Source of the DNA: Streptomyces sp. GS7
GTDB taxonomy: Bacteria > Actinomycetota > Actinomycetes > Streptomycetales > Streptomycetaceae
Assembly: GCF_009834125.1 (NCBI RefSeq)
Contig: NZ_CP047146.1
Location: 2,659,501 to 2,723,500, forward strand
Reading direction: 5' to 3'
Length of the DNA: 64,000 bases
Shown here: piece by piece, positions 8,984 through 17,469 of the stretch
Layout: the number at the start of each line of letters is the position of its first letter
Numbering within the stretch: position 1 is the first letter of the stretch
Position numbers and translations under genes: made by a program
Notes under the pieces: generated by a model
Databases searched by the model: none
What the model was told of the DNA's origin: nothing
What the model saw: the letters and a program-made list of their open reading frames with translations, nothing else

Positions 8984-10315
8984 TCAGTCCGGCAGCCCGC
9001 GCTCCAGGGTCTCCGGCAGCGACCGCACGCACAGCAGCGAGACGACCGCCATCGCGCTGACGTACCAGCCCACCGACGCCGAGCCGAACGCCGGCTGGAG
9101 CCGGGTGGCGACCAGCGGGGCGACCGCGCCGCCCAGCACCCCGCCCAGGTTGTAGGCCAGCGACGCGCCCGAGTAGCGCACCGTCGTACCGAACAGCTCC
9201 GGCAGATACGCGCCCATCGGGCCGTAGACCACGCCCATGCAGAACAGCGCGCCCCCGATGCCCAGCGCGATCAGCACCGGCTGCCGGGTGTCCAGCAGCG
9301 GGAAGAGCACCGCTCCCCAGACGGCCGCGAGCCCGGCGCCGCCGAGGATCAGCCGGCGGCGCCCGGCGCCGTCCGAGCGGGTGGCCGCGAGCCAGGTGCC
9401 GGCCGCCAGGAAGAGGCAGGCGACCAGGGACAGGCCGAGCATGGTGGTCCGGGGGACACCGAGGGCGCCGGTGGCGTACGACAGGCAGTAGGTGGTCGCG
9501 GTGTAGAAGAGGCCGTACGCGACGACCATGCCGCCGGCGCCCAGCAGCAGTTCCCGCGGATGCCGCCGGAAGACCTCGACGGCCGGCACCCTGGCGGCCT
9601 CCTGGGCGTCCTGCACCTTCGCGAAGACCGGCGTCTCGCTGATCTTCAGCCGGACGAACAGCCCCACGCCGACCAGCAGGAACGACAGCAGGAACGGCAC
9701 CCGCCAGCCCCACGAGCGGAACGCCGCGTCACTCATCCCCTCCGACAGCAGCCAGAACACCCCGGTCGCCGCGAAGAACCCCACGGAGGGCCCGAGTTGC
9801 GGGAAGGCGGCGTACAGCCCCCGTCGGCCGCGCGGGGCGTGCTCGACCGCCAGCAGCGCCGCCCCGCCCCACTCGCCGCCCAGCCCGATGCCCTGGAGGA
9901 AGCGCAGCAGGACCAGCAGCAGCGGCGCCCAGACGCCCAGCGTGCCGTAGCCGGGCAGCAGCCCGACGCACGCCGTGGACAGCCCCATCAGCAGCAGCGA
10001 GGCGACCAGTACGGACTTCCGCCCGACCCGGTCGCCGAAGTGCCCGAAGACCACCGAGCCGAGCGGCCGGGCGGCGAACGCCACGGCGTAGGTGGAGAAG
10101 GACGCGAGGGTGGCGTTGACCGGGGCGAGCGTCGGGAAGAACGCCTGGTTGAGTACCAGGGCCGCGGCGGTGCCGTAGATGTAGAAGTCGTAGAACTCGA
10201 TGGCCGTTCCGATGAACGAGGCCACGGCGACCCGCCGCAGGCTCTCGCTGTTCTCCACGGACGGCGCCGTGGCCTGATGTGAGGTGGTTTCGCTCTGCAC
10301 GAGCCGCACTCTCAC
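8984..10315 (-). CDS. MHS-family MFS transporter (metabolite:H+ symporter)
   Basis: The 443-residue protein has about 12 hydrophobic segments. It carries the MHS signatures IGTAIEFYDFYIYGTAAAL near the N-terminus, FGHFGDRVGRKSVL for the loop 2-3 motif, and LQGIGLGGEWGGAALLA in the middle. Relatives (ShiA, KgtP, ProP types) import shikimate, 2-oxoglutarate, betaine or aromatic acids with protons. The substrate here is not determined. The annotated GTG start lacks a clear ribosome-binding site, and a GTG a few codons downstream is also possible. The gene lies 88 bases downstream of the sigma factor gene on the same strand. Confidence 0.9.
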   Translation of the reverse strand: MRVRLVQSETTSHQATAPSVENSESLRRVAVASFIGTAIEFYDFYIYGTAAALVLNQAFFPTLAPVNATLASFSTYAVAFAARPLGSVVFGHFGDRVGRKSVLVASLLLMGLSTACVGLLPGYGTLGVWAPLLLVLLRFLQGIGLGGEWGGAALLAVEHAPRGRRGLYAAFPQLGPSVGFFAATGVFWLLSEGMSDAAFRSWGWRVPFLLSFLLVGVGLFVRLKISETPVFAKVQDAQEAARVPAVEVFRRHPRELLLGAGGMVVAYGLFYTATTYCLSYATGALGVPRTTMLGLSLVACLFLAAGTWLAATRSDGAGRRRLILGGAGLAAVWGAVLFPLLDTRQPVLIALGIGGALFCMGVVYGPMGAYLPELFGTTVRYSGASLAYNLGGVLGGAVAPLVATRLQPAFGSASVGWYVSAMAVVSLLCVRSLPETLERGLPD

Positions 10316-10403
10316 GCCCGTGGTACGGGGCGGTCAACAACGGGATCCGGCCGTCTCGTCCAGTGAGACCCGGTAGTTGACGGACGCTCGGGGTCCGGGC
10401 GGC

Positions 10404-11294
10404 TCAGGACTGGCCGGTCAGCCCCGCCCGCAGCCGGTCCAGGATCCGGGCGAGGAGCCGGGAGACGTGCATCTGCGACACGCCCAGTTCCGTGCCGATC
10501 TCGGACTGCGTCTTCTCGTGGACGAAGCGGAGGGTGAGGATCCGGCGGTCCCGCCGGTCCAACTGCCGCACCAGGGGGGACAGTGCGTGGATGTCCTCGG
10601 CGAGCCGGAGCCGCGGGTCCTCCTCGCCGAGGGCGTCGGCGAGCGGGCGGGCCGACTCGACCTCCGCCGGGTCGGCGGGCTGGTCCAGCGACCCGGCGGT
10701 GTAGCCGTTGCCGGCGATCAGCCCGTCGATCACCTGCTCCTCGCTCAGCCCGAGGTGCCCGGCCAGCTCGGCGACGGTGGGCTCGCGGTCCAGGCGGGCG
10801 AAGAGCCGCTCCTTGGCCTGGGCGATCTCGATCCGCAACTCCTGGAGCCGCCGCGGCACATGGACGGCCCAGGTGGCGTCCCGGAAGAACCGCTTGATCT
10901 CGCCGACGATGTACGGCATCGCGTAGGTCGTGAACTCGACCTCGCGGGACACGTCGAAGCGGTCGATGGCCTTGATCAGCCCGATGGTGCCGACCTGGAC
11001 GATGTCCTCCATCTCGCCCGGGTCGCCGCCGCGGTTGCGGAACCGCGCGGCGGAGTACCGCACCAGGGAGAGGTTCATCTCGACGAGCGTGTTGCGCACG
11101 TACTGGTACGCGTGGGTGCCTTCCTCCAGCGCGGCCAGCCGCTCGAAGAACGGCCGGGACAGCGCCTTGGCGTCCTTGGGGGCCAGCGCGGAGGCGTCCG
11201 CCACGTACGGCAGTCCGTCGGTGCCGGAGCCGGGGAGCCGGTGGTCCGGGCCCTGGCCGTGGCGCGTTCCGATGGTGGTCACTGCCGCCGTCAT
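10404..11294 (-). CDS. SigB/SigF-class RNA polymerase sigma factor
   Basis: From the ATG with GGGAGGG upstream the protein is 296 residues, normal for the streptomycete SigB/F/G/H group. Region 2 is seen in NLSLVRYSAARF, EDIVQVGTIGLIKAIDRFD and the -10-recognising FTTYAMPYIVGEIKRFFRD. Region 3 (PTVAELAGHLGLSEEQV) and region 4 (LTLRFVHEKTQSEIGTELGV and QMHVSRLLARIL) follow. This class directs stress and differentiation genes and is usually held by an anti-sigma factor, but none is encoded beside it. Which of the several paralogues this is cannot be decided here. A SigB-like promoter sits upstream, suggesting autoregulation. Confidence 0.95.
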   Translation of the reverse strand: MTAAVTTIGTRHGQGPDHRLPGSGTDGLPYVADASALAPKDAKALSRPFFERLAALEEGTHAYQYVRNTLVEMNLSLVRYSAARFRNRGGDPGEMEDIVQVGTIGLIKAIDRFDVSREVEFTTYAMPYIVGEIKRFFRDATWAVHVPRRLQELRIEIAQAKERLFARLDREPTVAELAGHLGLSEEQVIDGLIAGNGYTAGSLDQPADPAEVESARPLADALGEEDPRLRLAEDIHALSPLVRQLDRRDRRILTLRFVHEKTQSEIGTELGVSQMHVSRLLARILDRLRAGLTGQS

Positions 11295-11337
11295 GGCTGC
11301 CCTCCCATAAGTTCGATCATGGTCCGGTAAGCGGCAC

Positions 11338-11362
11338 CTGCCCTTTGTTCGCGGAACGAAAC
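11338..11362 (-). promoter_or_regulatory. Candidate SigB-type promoter of the sigma factor gene
   Basis: On the minus strand GTTT is followed after 15 bases by GGGCAG, close to the remembered SigB-class consensus GNNT-N14-16-GGGTAC. It ends 43 bases before the sigma-factor start. The spacer contains GTTC-CGC-GAAC, a short dyad. This is consistent with autoregulation but not proven. Confidence 0.4.
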
Positions 11363-11465
11363 ATCTCCCTCGCGCTTTTGGCCGCGGCTGTCCTGACGGT
11401 CGGTCAGGCAGTCGTGCCGGGGATGCGCGACGGCGGTGCGGTGCACCGTCGGCCCCCAAGGGCCG

Positions 11466-12728
11466 CTAGCGGTAGCGGAGATACCGCTCCCGCACCGCAC
11501 GGAAGCGCGCCAGCCCGTCCTGCCAGGCCGCGGCGATCTCGTCCGTCCCGGCGCCCGCGTCGATCATCGTGCGCACGGTCGCTGACCCGGTCAGCAGGTC
11601 GAAGTGGTCGGCCCGCCAGGCGAAGCCCTTCCAGACCCGCCGGGCCGTCACCAGCAGGCCGATCCCGGTGCGCACCGGATCGAACGCGGAGCGGTCGTGG
11701 ACGTGCAGCTGGAGCCCGCCGACCGTCCGGCCCTGGAACTTGGAGAAGGTCGGCGCGAAGTACGCCTCCCTGAAGTGCACGCCGGGCAGCCCCAGTTCGG
11801 TGGCGGCGGCCGCCCACCGGTGGTCGATGCCCTCGGCGCCGAGGAGTTCGAAGGGCCGGGTGGTGCCGCGGCCCTCGGAGAGGTTGGTGCCCTCGAAGAG
11901 GCAGGTGCCCGCGTAGACCAGCGCGGTGTCCGCGGTGGGCATGTTCGGGCTGGGCGGTACCCACGGCAGTCCGGTCGCGTCGAAGAAGTCGCTGCGCCGC
12001 CAGCCGGTCATCGCGACCGTCTCCAGCTCCACCGGCCGCCCGGCGGCCCGCGGCACGAACTCGCCGTTGAAGAGCCGCGCCAGCTCCGTCACCGTCATCC
12101 CGTGTGCCTGCGAGATCGGCTCCCGGCCGACGAACGAGGAGTACCTCCGGTCCAGCACGGGGCCGGTCGCGGCCCGGCCGGTGACCGGGTTGGGGCGGTC
12201 CAGCACCACGAACCGCCGGCCCGCCGCGACGGCCGCCACCATGCAGTCGTAGAGCGTCCAGATGTAGGTGTAGAAGCGCGCGCCGACGTCCTGGATGTCG
12301 AAGACGACGGTGTCCACGCCGGACTCGGTGAAGACGTCCGCCAGTTCCCGGCCGCTCTTGTCGTAGGTGTCGTAGACCGGCAGTCCGGTGGCGGGATCGG
12401 TGTACCGGGCCTCCGAGCCGCCCGCCTGGGCGGTGCCCCGGAAGCCGTGCTCGGGGCCGAACACGGCGGTCAGCCGGACCCGGCGGTCGGCGTGCATGAC
12501 GTCGACGACGTGCCGGACGTCGCGGGTCACCCCGGTCGGGTTCGTGACGATGCCGACCCGCTGCCCGTCCAGCAGGCGGTAGCCGTCGGCGGCCAGCCGG
12601 TCGAAGCCGGTGTGCACCCGCCGGCCGCCGGGCCGCGGCGCCGCCTGGGCGGGGGTCGCGGTGACCGCCGCCGCGGCCGCTCCGGTCGCCGCCAGCCGCC
12701 CCAGTAGAACGCGTCTCGACAGAGCCAT
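11466..12728 (-). CDS. namZ: Tat-exported exo-beta-N-acetylmuramidase NamZ (DUF1343)
   Basis: The 420-residue protein begins SRRVLLGRLAATGAAAAAV, a Tat-type twin-arginine signal with an Ala-x-Ala cleavage region near residue 30. The mature part has the DUF1343/NamZ pattern GQRVGIVTNPTGVTRD, AVFGPEHGFRG, VVFDIQDVGARFYTYIWTL, LDRPNP and FEGTNLSEGRGTTRPFE. This family was shown to release MurNAc from the non-reducing ends of peptidoglycan fragments (GH171). The role is therefore extracellular cell-wall turnover or use of foreign murein. The start was chosen for the signal peptide and the GGAGGGG ribosome site. It is divergent from the acyl-CoA operon. Confidence 0.9.
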   Translation of the reverse strand: MALSRRVLLGRLAATGAAAAAVTATPAQAAPRPGGRRVHTGFDRLAADGYRLLDGQRVGIVTNPTGVTRDVRHVVDVMHADRRVRLTAVFGPEHGFRGTAQAGGSEARYTDPATGLPVYDTYDKSGRELADVFTESGVDTVVFDIQDVGARFYTYIWTLYDCMVAAVAAGRRFVVLDRPNPVTGRAATGPVLDRRYSSFVGREPISQAHGMTVTELARLFNGEFVPRAAGRPVELETVAMTGWRRSDFFDATGLPWVPPSPNMPTADTALVYAGTCLFEGTNLSEGRGTTRPFELLGAEGIDHRWAAAATELGLPGVHFREAYFAPTFSKFQGRTVGGLQLHVHDRSAFDPVRTGIGLLVTARRVWKGFAWRADHFDLLTGSATVRTMIDAGAGTDEIAAAWQDGLARFRAVRERYLRYR

Positions 12729-12895
12729 GCGCACCCCTCCGTGGTCGGTGCCGGACCGGTTCCGTGTCGTGCGCACGCTAACGCTCCGCGCCCCGGGAGG
12801 GAACGCGGCAGGCCGTGCCGGAAGCGGGCGCCGGGCCGAGGGGGCACCTGCCGCTCGCGCGCGGAAGGGAGTGGGGGACGGTCTTCCGCTCGGAC

Positions 12896-12913
12896 ATACC
12901 GACTGGTTAGTCT
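12896..12913. promoter_or_regulatory. Candidate TetR operator over the -10 of the SDR-ligase-TetR operon
   Basis: ATACCGACTGGTTAGTCT contains an intact left half ATACCGACT and a degenerate right half. The same half-site is found in the palindrome upstream of the APT gene at 18581. TAGTCT (12908-12913) is a TANNNT -10, so binding here would block the promoter, 48 bases before the GTG start. The cognate repressor is probably the TetR encoded third in this operon. Confidence 0.5.
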
Positions 12914-12960
12914 GCCTCCCAGTGCGTCGGGCGACCCGGAGCGAGCGAAGGAGACACAGC

Positions 12961-13728
12961 GTGGCAGCCGTACGGGACAAGACCGTTGTCGTGACCGGAG
13001 CGGGCGGCGGGATCGGGGCCGCACTGGCCCGCCGGTTCGCCGCCGAGGGCGCCCGCGTCGTGGTCAACGACCTGGACGAGGCGAAGGCCCGCAAGACCGC
13101 CGAGGAGATCGGGGCGACCGCGGTCCCCGGCGACGCCTCCGGCATCGTGCCACAGGCCCGCGAGGCGCTGGGCGGCGCCATCGACATCTTCTGCGCCAAC
13201 GCCGGCGTCGGCACCGGCGGCGGCCCGGACGCCCCCGAGGACGACTGGGCGCTGGCCTGGGACGTCAACGTGATGGCCCACGTCCGGGCGGCGCGCGAGC
13301 TGGTGCCGGAGTGGCTGGCGCGCGGCGGCGGCCGGTTCGTCTCCACCGTGTCCGCCGCGGGCCTGCTCACCATGGTCGCCGCGGCCCCGTACAGCGTCAC
13401 CAAGCACGGCGCCTACGCCTTCGCCGAGTGGCTGTCGCTGACCTACCGCCACCGCGGCATCGACGTGCACGCCATCTGCCCGCAGGGCGTACGGACCGAC
13501 ATGCTGGCCGCCACCGGGGCCGCCGGGGACCTCGTCCTGACGCCCACCGCCGTGGAGCCCGAGGCCGTCGCCGACGCGCTGTTCGCGGCCATGGACGAGG
13601 GCCGCTTCCTGGTCCTGCCGCACCCGGAGGTCGCGGACTACTACACCGCACGGGCCGCCGACCCGGACCGCTGGCTGGGCGCCATGAACCACCTCCAGCG
13701 GAAGCTGGAGGAGCGGAGCGAGCGCTGA
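12961..13728 (+). CDS. Short-chain dehydrogenase/reductase (SDR)
   Basis: The 255-residue classical SDR has the nucleotide-binding TGAGGGIGAALARRFA, then NAGVGTGG, a catalytic Ser in STVSAAG, and the YSVTKHG motif with the Tyr and Lys. The VVNDLDEAKA segment after beta-2 has an Asp, favouring NAD(H). The GTG start is preceded by GAAGGAGACACAGC. It is the first gene of an operon with an acyl-CoA ligase and a TetR regulator. This suggests oxidation of a hydroxy or alcohol intermediate during fatty-acid or terpenoid-type acyl-CoA degradation; the substrate is inferred only broadly. Confidence 0.93.
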   Translation: MAAVRDKTVVVTGAGGGIGAALARRFAAEGARVVVNDLDEAKARKTAEEIGATAVPGDASGIVPQAREALGGAIDIFCANAGVGTGGGPDAPEDDWALAWDVNVMAHVRAARELVPEWLARGGGRFVSTVSAAGLLTMVAAAPYSVTKHGAYAFAEWLSLTYRHRGIDVHAICPQGVRTDMLAATGAAGDLVLTPTAVEPEAVADALFAAMDEGRFLVLPHPEVADYYTARAADPDRWLGAMNHLQRKLEERSER

Positions 13729-13894
13729 CCGCCGGGCACAACGGGCCCACCCCCATGGGGACTTGCGGGCCGCGGGCGTCCGGACAGGGCGACGCCCGCG
13801 ACCCGGATCCACCGGCAGCCGGCCGGCCGTACGGGCCGGCGACCGGACGACCAGGGACGAGCACGGACCATCAGGAAGGAAGGGCCGCACCCCG

Positions 13895-15556
13895 ATGACC
13901 TCCTACCAGGACAAGCCGTGGCTGGCACAGCTCACCGACGCCCAGCGCGCCCCCGTCCAGCCGCCGCCCTCGCCGCTGCACGCCTTCCGGGCCGCGGTCC
14001 GCCGCGCCCCCGAGCGCACCGCGCTCGCCTACTTCGACGGCCGGCTCTCCTACGCCGAGACCGACGCGCTCTCCGACGGCATCGCCGCCCACCTCGCCGG
14101 GCGCGGCCTGCGGCGCGGCGACCGGGCCGCCGTCATGCTCCAGAACACCCCGCAGTTCGTGCTGGCGGTGCTCGGTGTCTGGAAGGCCGGCGGGGTGGTC
14201 GTCCCCGTCAACCCCATGTACAAATCGGCCGAGATGCGGCACATCCTCACCGACGCCGAGGTCACCGCCGTCATCTGCGCGGACCGCACCTGGGACGCGT
14301 TCCTGCGCGCCACCGCCGCCGCGGCGCCCTCCGTGCGCATCGCCCTGACCACCTGCGAACGGGAACTCCAGACCCGCGACGACGCCCGGGTGCTGCGCGG
14401 CGAACGGCTCGGCCCCCAGCAGGGTGCCGACGATCTGCTCACCGCCGCCCGGGCGGTCGGCCGGATCCGGGCGGTGCCCGCCGACCCCGGGCCGGCCGCC
14501 GACGACCTCGCGCTGATCAGCTACACCTCCGGCACCAGCGGCACCCCCAAGGGCGCCACCAACACCCACGGCAACATCAGCTACAACGCCGAACGCCAGC
14601 GCACCGGACACGCCCTGCCCGACGGCGCCACCTACTTCGCGCTCGCCCCGCTCTTCCACATCACCGGGATGGTCTGCGAATTCGCCGCCTGCGTCGCCAA
14701 CGCCGGAACCCTGGCCCTCGCCCACCGCTTCGAGGCGGGCGTCGTGCTGGACGCCTTCCTGGAGCACCGCCCCGCCTATACGGTCGGCCCCTCCACCGCC
14801 TTCATGGCCCTGATGGCCCACCCCGCCGTCACCCGCGAGCACTTCGGCTCCTTCCGGACGGTCAGCTCCGGAGGCGCGCCGCTGCCGCCCGCGCTGGTGG
14901 AGGCGTTCCGCGCCGGCTTCGGCCCGTACCTCCACAACGGCTACGGCCTGACCGAGTGCACCGCTCCCTGCGCCAGCGTCCCGCCCGGACGTGAGGCGCC
15001 GGTCGACAAGGTCTCCGGCACCCTCGCGGTCGGCGTGCCCGGCCCGGACACCGTCGTACGGATCATCGACGAGGCGGGCCGCGACCTGCCGTTCGGCGAA
15101 CCGGGCGAGATCGCGGTCCGCGGCCCGCAGGTCGTGCCCGGCTACTGGCGCCGCCCCGACGCGACCGCCCAGAGCATCCCGGACGGCGAACTGCGCACCG
15201 GCGACATCGGGTTCATGGACGGCGACGGCTGGCTCTACGTCGTCGACCGCAAGAAGGACATGATCAACGCGTCCGGTTTCAAGGTGTGGCCCCGGGAGGT
15301 CGAGGACGTCCTCTACACCCACCCGGCGGTCCGCGAGGCGGCCGTCGTGGGCGTGCCGGACGCCTACCGGGGCGAGACCGTCAAGGCGTACGTCAGCCTG
15401 CGTCCGGGCGCCTCCCCCGAACCCGCCGAACTGGCCGCTTACTGCAAGGAGCGGCTCGCGGCGTACAAATATCCCCGGGTGGTGGAGATCCTGCCCGAGC
15501 TTCCCAAGACCACGAGTGGCAAGATCCTCCGACGGGAGCTGCGCCACCGCGCATGA
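13895..15556 (+). CDS. Acyl-CoA ligase (AMP-forming)
   Basis: The 553-residue adenylate-forming enzyme has the P-loop SYTSGTSGTPKGATNTH (about residue 210), the GYGLTE motif, the hinge DRKKDMINASGFKVWP and a C-terminal lid with the catalytic Lys in LPKTTSGKILRREL. It activates a fatty or related carboxylic acid with ATP and CoA. The start was set at an ATG behind AGGAAGGAAGG. The gap after the SDR gene is 166 bases and shows no strong hairpin, so co-transcription is likely. The downstream TetR gene overlaps by four bases (ATGA). Chain-length specificity is unknown. Confidence 0.94.
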   Translation: MTSYQDKPWLAQLTDAQRAPVQPPPSPLHAFRAAVRRAPERTALAYFDGRLSYAETDALSDGIAAHLAGRGLRRGDRAAVMLQNTPQFVLAVLGVWKAGGVVVPVNPMYKSAEMRHILTDAEVTAVICADRTWDAFLRATAAAAPSVRIALTTCERELQTRDDARVLRGERLGPQQGADDLLTAARAVGRIRAVPADPGPAADDLALISYTSGTSGTPKGATNTHGNISYNAERQRTGHALPDGATYFALAPLFHITGMVCEFAACVANAGTLALAHRFEAGVVLDAFLEHRPAYTVGPSTAFMALMAHPAVTREHFGSFRTVSSGGAPLPPALVEAFRAGFGPYLHNGYGLTECTAPCASVPPGREAPVDKVSGTLAVGVPGPDTVVRIIDEAGRDLPFGEPGEIAVRGPQVVPGYWRRPDATAQSIPDGELRTGDIGFMDGDGWLYVVDRKKDMINASGFKVWPREVEDVLYTHPAVREAAVVGVPDAYRGETVKAYVSLRPGASPEPAELAAYCKERLAAYKYPRVVEILPELPKTTSGKILRRELRHRA

Positions 15557-16194
15557 GTACGGACGAAGGACAGGTGAGGGCGATGGCCGGCACGAAGGAC
15601 GGCACCGGCAACGGCGACGGCACCGCGAAGCCCGTGGCGCAGCGGCTGCTGGCCACCGCCACCAGGCTGTTCGCGGAGCACGGCTACGACCGCACCTCCG
15701 TGCAGGAGATCGTCGACGCGGCGGGCGTCACCAAGGGCGCCCTCTACCACTACTTCGGCTCCAAGGACGACCTCCTGCACGAGGTCTACGGCCGGGTGCT
15801 GCGGCTCCAGCAGGAGCGGCTGGACCACTTCGCGGACGCCGACGCACCGGTGGAGCAGCGGCTGCGGGACGCCGCCGCGGACGTCGTCGTCACCACTATC
15901 GAGAACCTCGACGACACCAAGATCTTCTTCCGCTCCATGCACCATCTGAGCCCCGAGAAGGACAAGCAGGTGCGCGCCGAGCGGCGGCGCTACCACGAGC
16001 GGTTCCGGGCCCTGGTCGAAGAGGGCCAGCGCACCGGGGTGTTCGCCGCCGACATCCCCGCGGACCTGGTCGTCGACTACCACTTCGGCTCGGTGCACCA
16101 CCTCGGGACGTGGTACCGCGAGGACGGGCCGCTGAGCCCGCAGCAGGTCGCCGACCACCTGGCGGAGCTGCTGCTGCGGGCGCTGCGCCCGTAA
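15553..16194 (+). CDS. TetR-family regulator of the acyl-CoA module
   Basis: The protein has an N-terminal helix-turn-helix (ARLFAEHGYDRTSVQEIV by pattern, then GVTKGALYHYFGSKDDLLHEVY) and a TetR_C ligand-binding domain with VEQRLRDAAADV and FRSMHHLSPEKDKQVRAERR. This style is typical of TetR regulators near acyl-CoA dehydrogenases. The first start overlaps the ligase stop (ATGA) and implies translational coupling; an ATG at 15583 behind AGGTGAGGG is an alternative. It sits between the two converging operons that share an operator half-site, so control of both by acyl-CoA release is the likely scheme (inference). Confidence 0.9.
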   Translation: MSTDEGQVRAMAGTKDGTGNGDGTAKPVAQRLLATATRLFAEHGYDRTSVQEIVDAAGVTKGALYHYFGSKDDLLHEVYGRVLRLQQERLDHFADADAPVEQRLRDAAADVVVTTIENLDDTKIFFRSMHHLSPEKDKQVRAERRRYHERFRALVEEGQRTGVFAADIPADLVVDYHFGSVHHLGTWYREDGPLSPQQVADHLAELLLRALRP

Positions 16195-16258
16195 CGGCGT
16201 GACAGGCGCCGGACCTGTAACGCCGATACCGGCACTGTCCCGTAACGGCGTTACAGGT
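16195..16258. terminator. Bidirectional terminator built from a thrice-repeated 12-mer
   Basis: CGGCGTGACAGG (16195-16206) pairs with CCTGTAACGCCG (16214-16225) with one mismatch. A third copy, CGGCGTTACAGG, begins at 16246 and runs into the stop codon of the acyl-CoA dehydrogenase on the other strand. Alternative pairing of the middle copy with either neighbour gives a hairpin usable from both directions. Confidence 0.65.
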
Positions 16259-17465
16259 ACTGCTTGATCTCGCGCCGCGCCAGCGACCGCTGGTGCACCT
16301 CGTCCGGCCCGTCCGCCAGCCGCAGCGTACGGGCCCCGGCCCACAGCTCCGCCAGGGGGAAGTCCTGGCTGACCCCGCCCGCGCCGTGCAGCTGCACCGC
16401 CTTGTCGAGGATGTCCACGACCGTCCGCGGGGTGGCGATCTTGATCGCCTGGATCTCGGTGTGCGCGCCCTTGTTGCCGACGGTGTCCATCAGCCAGGCG
16501 GTCTTCAGCACCAGCAGCCGCAGCTGCTCCACCGCCACCCGGGCGTCCGCGATCCACTCCTGGACCACGCCCTGTTGGGCCAGCGGCTTGCCGAACGCGG
16601 TACGGCTCACCGCCCGCCGGCACATCAGCTCGATCGCCCGCTCGGCCATCCCGATCAGCCGCATGCAGTGGTGGATCCGGCCGGGCCCGAGCCGCGCCTG
16701 GGCGATCCCGAAGCCGCCGCCCTCCTCGCCGATCAGATTGCCGACCGGCACCCGCACGTCGTCGAAGACGACCTCCGCGTGCCCGCCGTGGTAGTGGTCC
16801 TCGTAGCCGTAGACCTGCATGGCGCGCTCGACGGTCAGGCCAGGGGTGTCCCGCGGCACCAGGATCATCGACTGCTGGCGGCGGATGTCGGCTCCGTCGG
16901 GGTCGGTCTTGCCCATCACGATGAAGATCTGGCACTGCGGGTTCATCGCCCCGGAGATGTACCACTTGCGGCCGTTGACGACGTACTCGTCGCCGTCCCG
17001 CTCGATACGGGTCTCGATGTTGGTGGCGTCGGACGAGGCCACCTCCGGCTCGGTCATCGCGAACGCCGACCGGATCTCGCCCGCCAGCAGCGGCTCCAGC
17101 CACTGCTTCTTCTGCGCCGCGTCGCCGAACTGGGCCAGCACCTCCATGTTGCCGGTGTCCGGCGCCGCGCAGTTCAGCGCGGTGGGCGCCAACTGCGGGC
17201 TGCGGCCGGTGATCTCGGCCAGCGGCGCGTACTGCAGGTTGGTCAGCCCGGCCCCGTACTCCTCATCGGGCAAGAAGAGGTTCCACAGCCCCTGCCGCCG
17301 CGCCTCGGCCTTCAGTTCCTCGACCACCGCCGGGGTGTCCCACGGCGAGGCGAGCGCGGCCCGCTGCTCGTGGGCGGTCCGCTCGGCCGGGTGGACGTAC
17401 TCGTCCATGAACGACAGGAGCCGGTGGCGCAGTTCCTCGGTGCGGGCGTCGAATGCGAAGTCCAT
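16251..17465 (-). CDS. Acyl-CoA dehydrogenase
   Basis: The 404-residue protein shows the full acyl-CoA dehydrogenase architecture. It has an N-terminal helical domain, the FAD/substrate middle domain (SAFAMTEPEVASSDATNIET, then KWYISGAMNPQCQIFIVMGK), and a C-terminal helical domain (RTAFGKPLAQQGVVQEWIADARV, AVQLHGAGGVSQDFPLAELW). It belongs to the subgroup that is co-transcribed with an aminoglycoside-phosphotransferase-like protein, as in the vertebrate ACAD10/11 fusion. These oxidise acyl-CoA or 4-hydroxyacyl-CoA intermediates. The start has AAGGAAGG upstream and lies four bases after the APT stop. Confidence 0.95.
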   Translation of the reverse strand: MDFAFDARTEELRHRLLSFMDEYVHPAERTAHEQRAALASPWDTPAVVEELKAEARRQGLWNLFLPDEEYGAGLTNLQYAPLAEITGRSPQLAPTALNCAAPDTGNMEVLAQFGDAAQKKQWLEPLLAGEIRSAFAMTEPEVASSDATNIETRIERDGDEYVVNGRKWYISGAMNPQCQIFIVMGKTDPDGADIRRQQSMILVPRDTPGLTVERAMQVYGYEDHYHGGHAEVVFDDVRVPVGNLIGEEGGGFGIAQARLGPGRIHHCMRLIGMAERAIELMCRRAVSRTAFGKPLAQQGVVQEWIADARVAVEQLRLLVLKTAWLMDTVGNKGAHTEIQAIKIATPRTVVDILDKAVQLHGAGGVSQDFPLAELWAGARTLRLADGPDEVHQRSLARREIKQYL

Positions 17466-17469
17466 GGGC

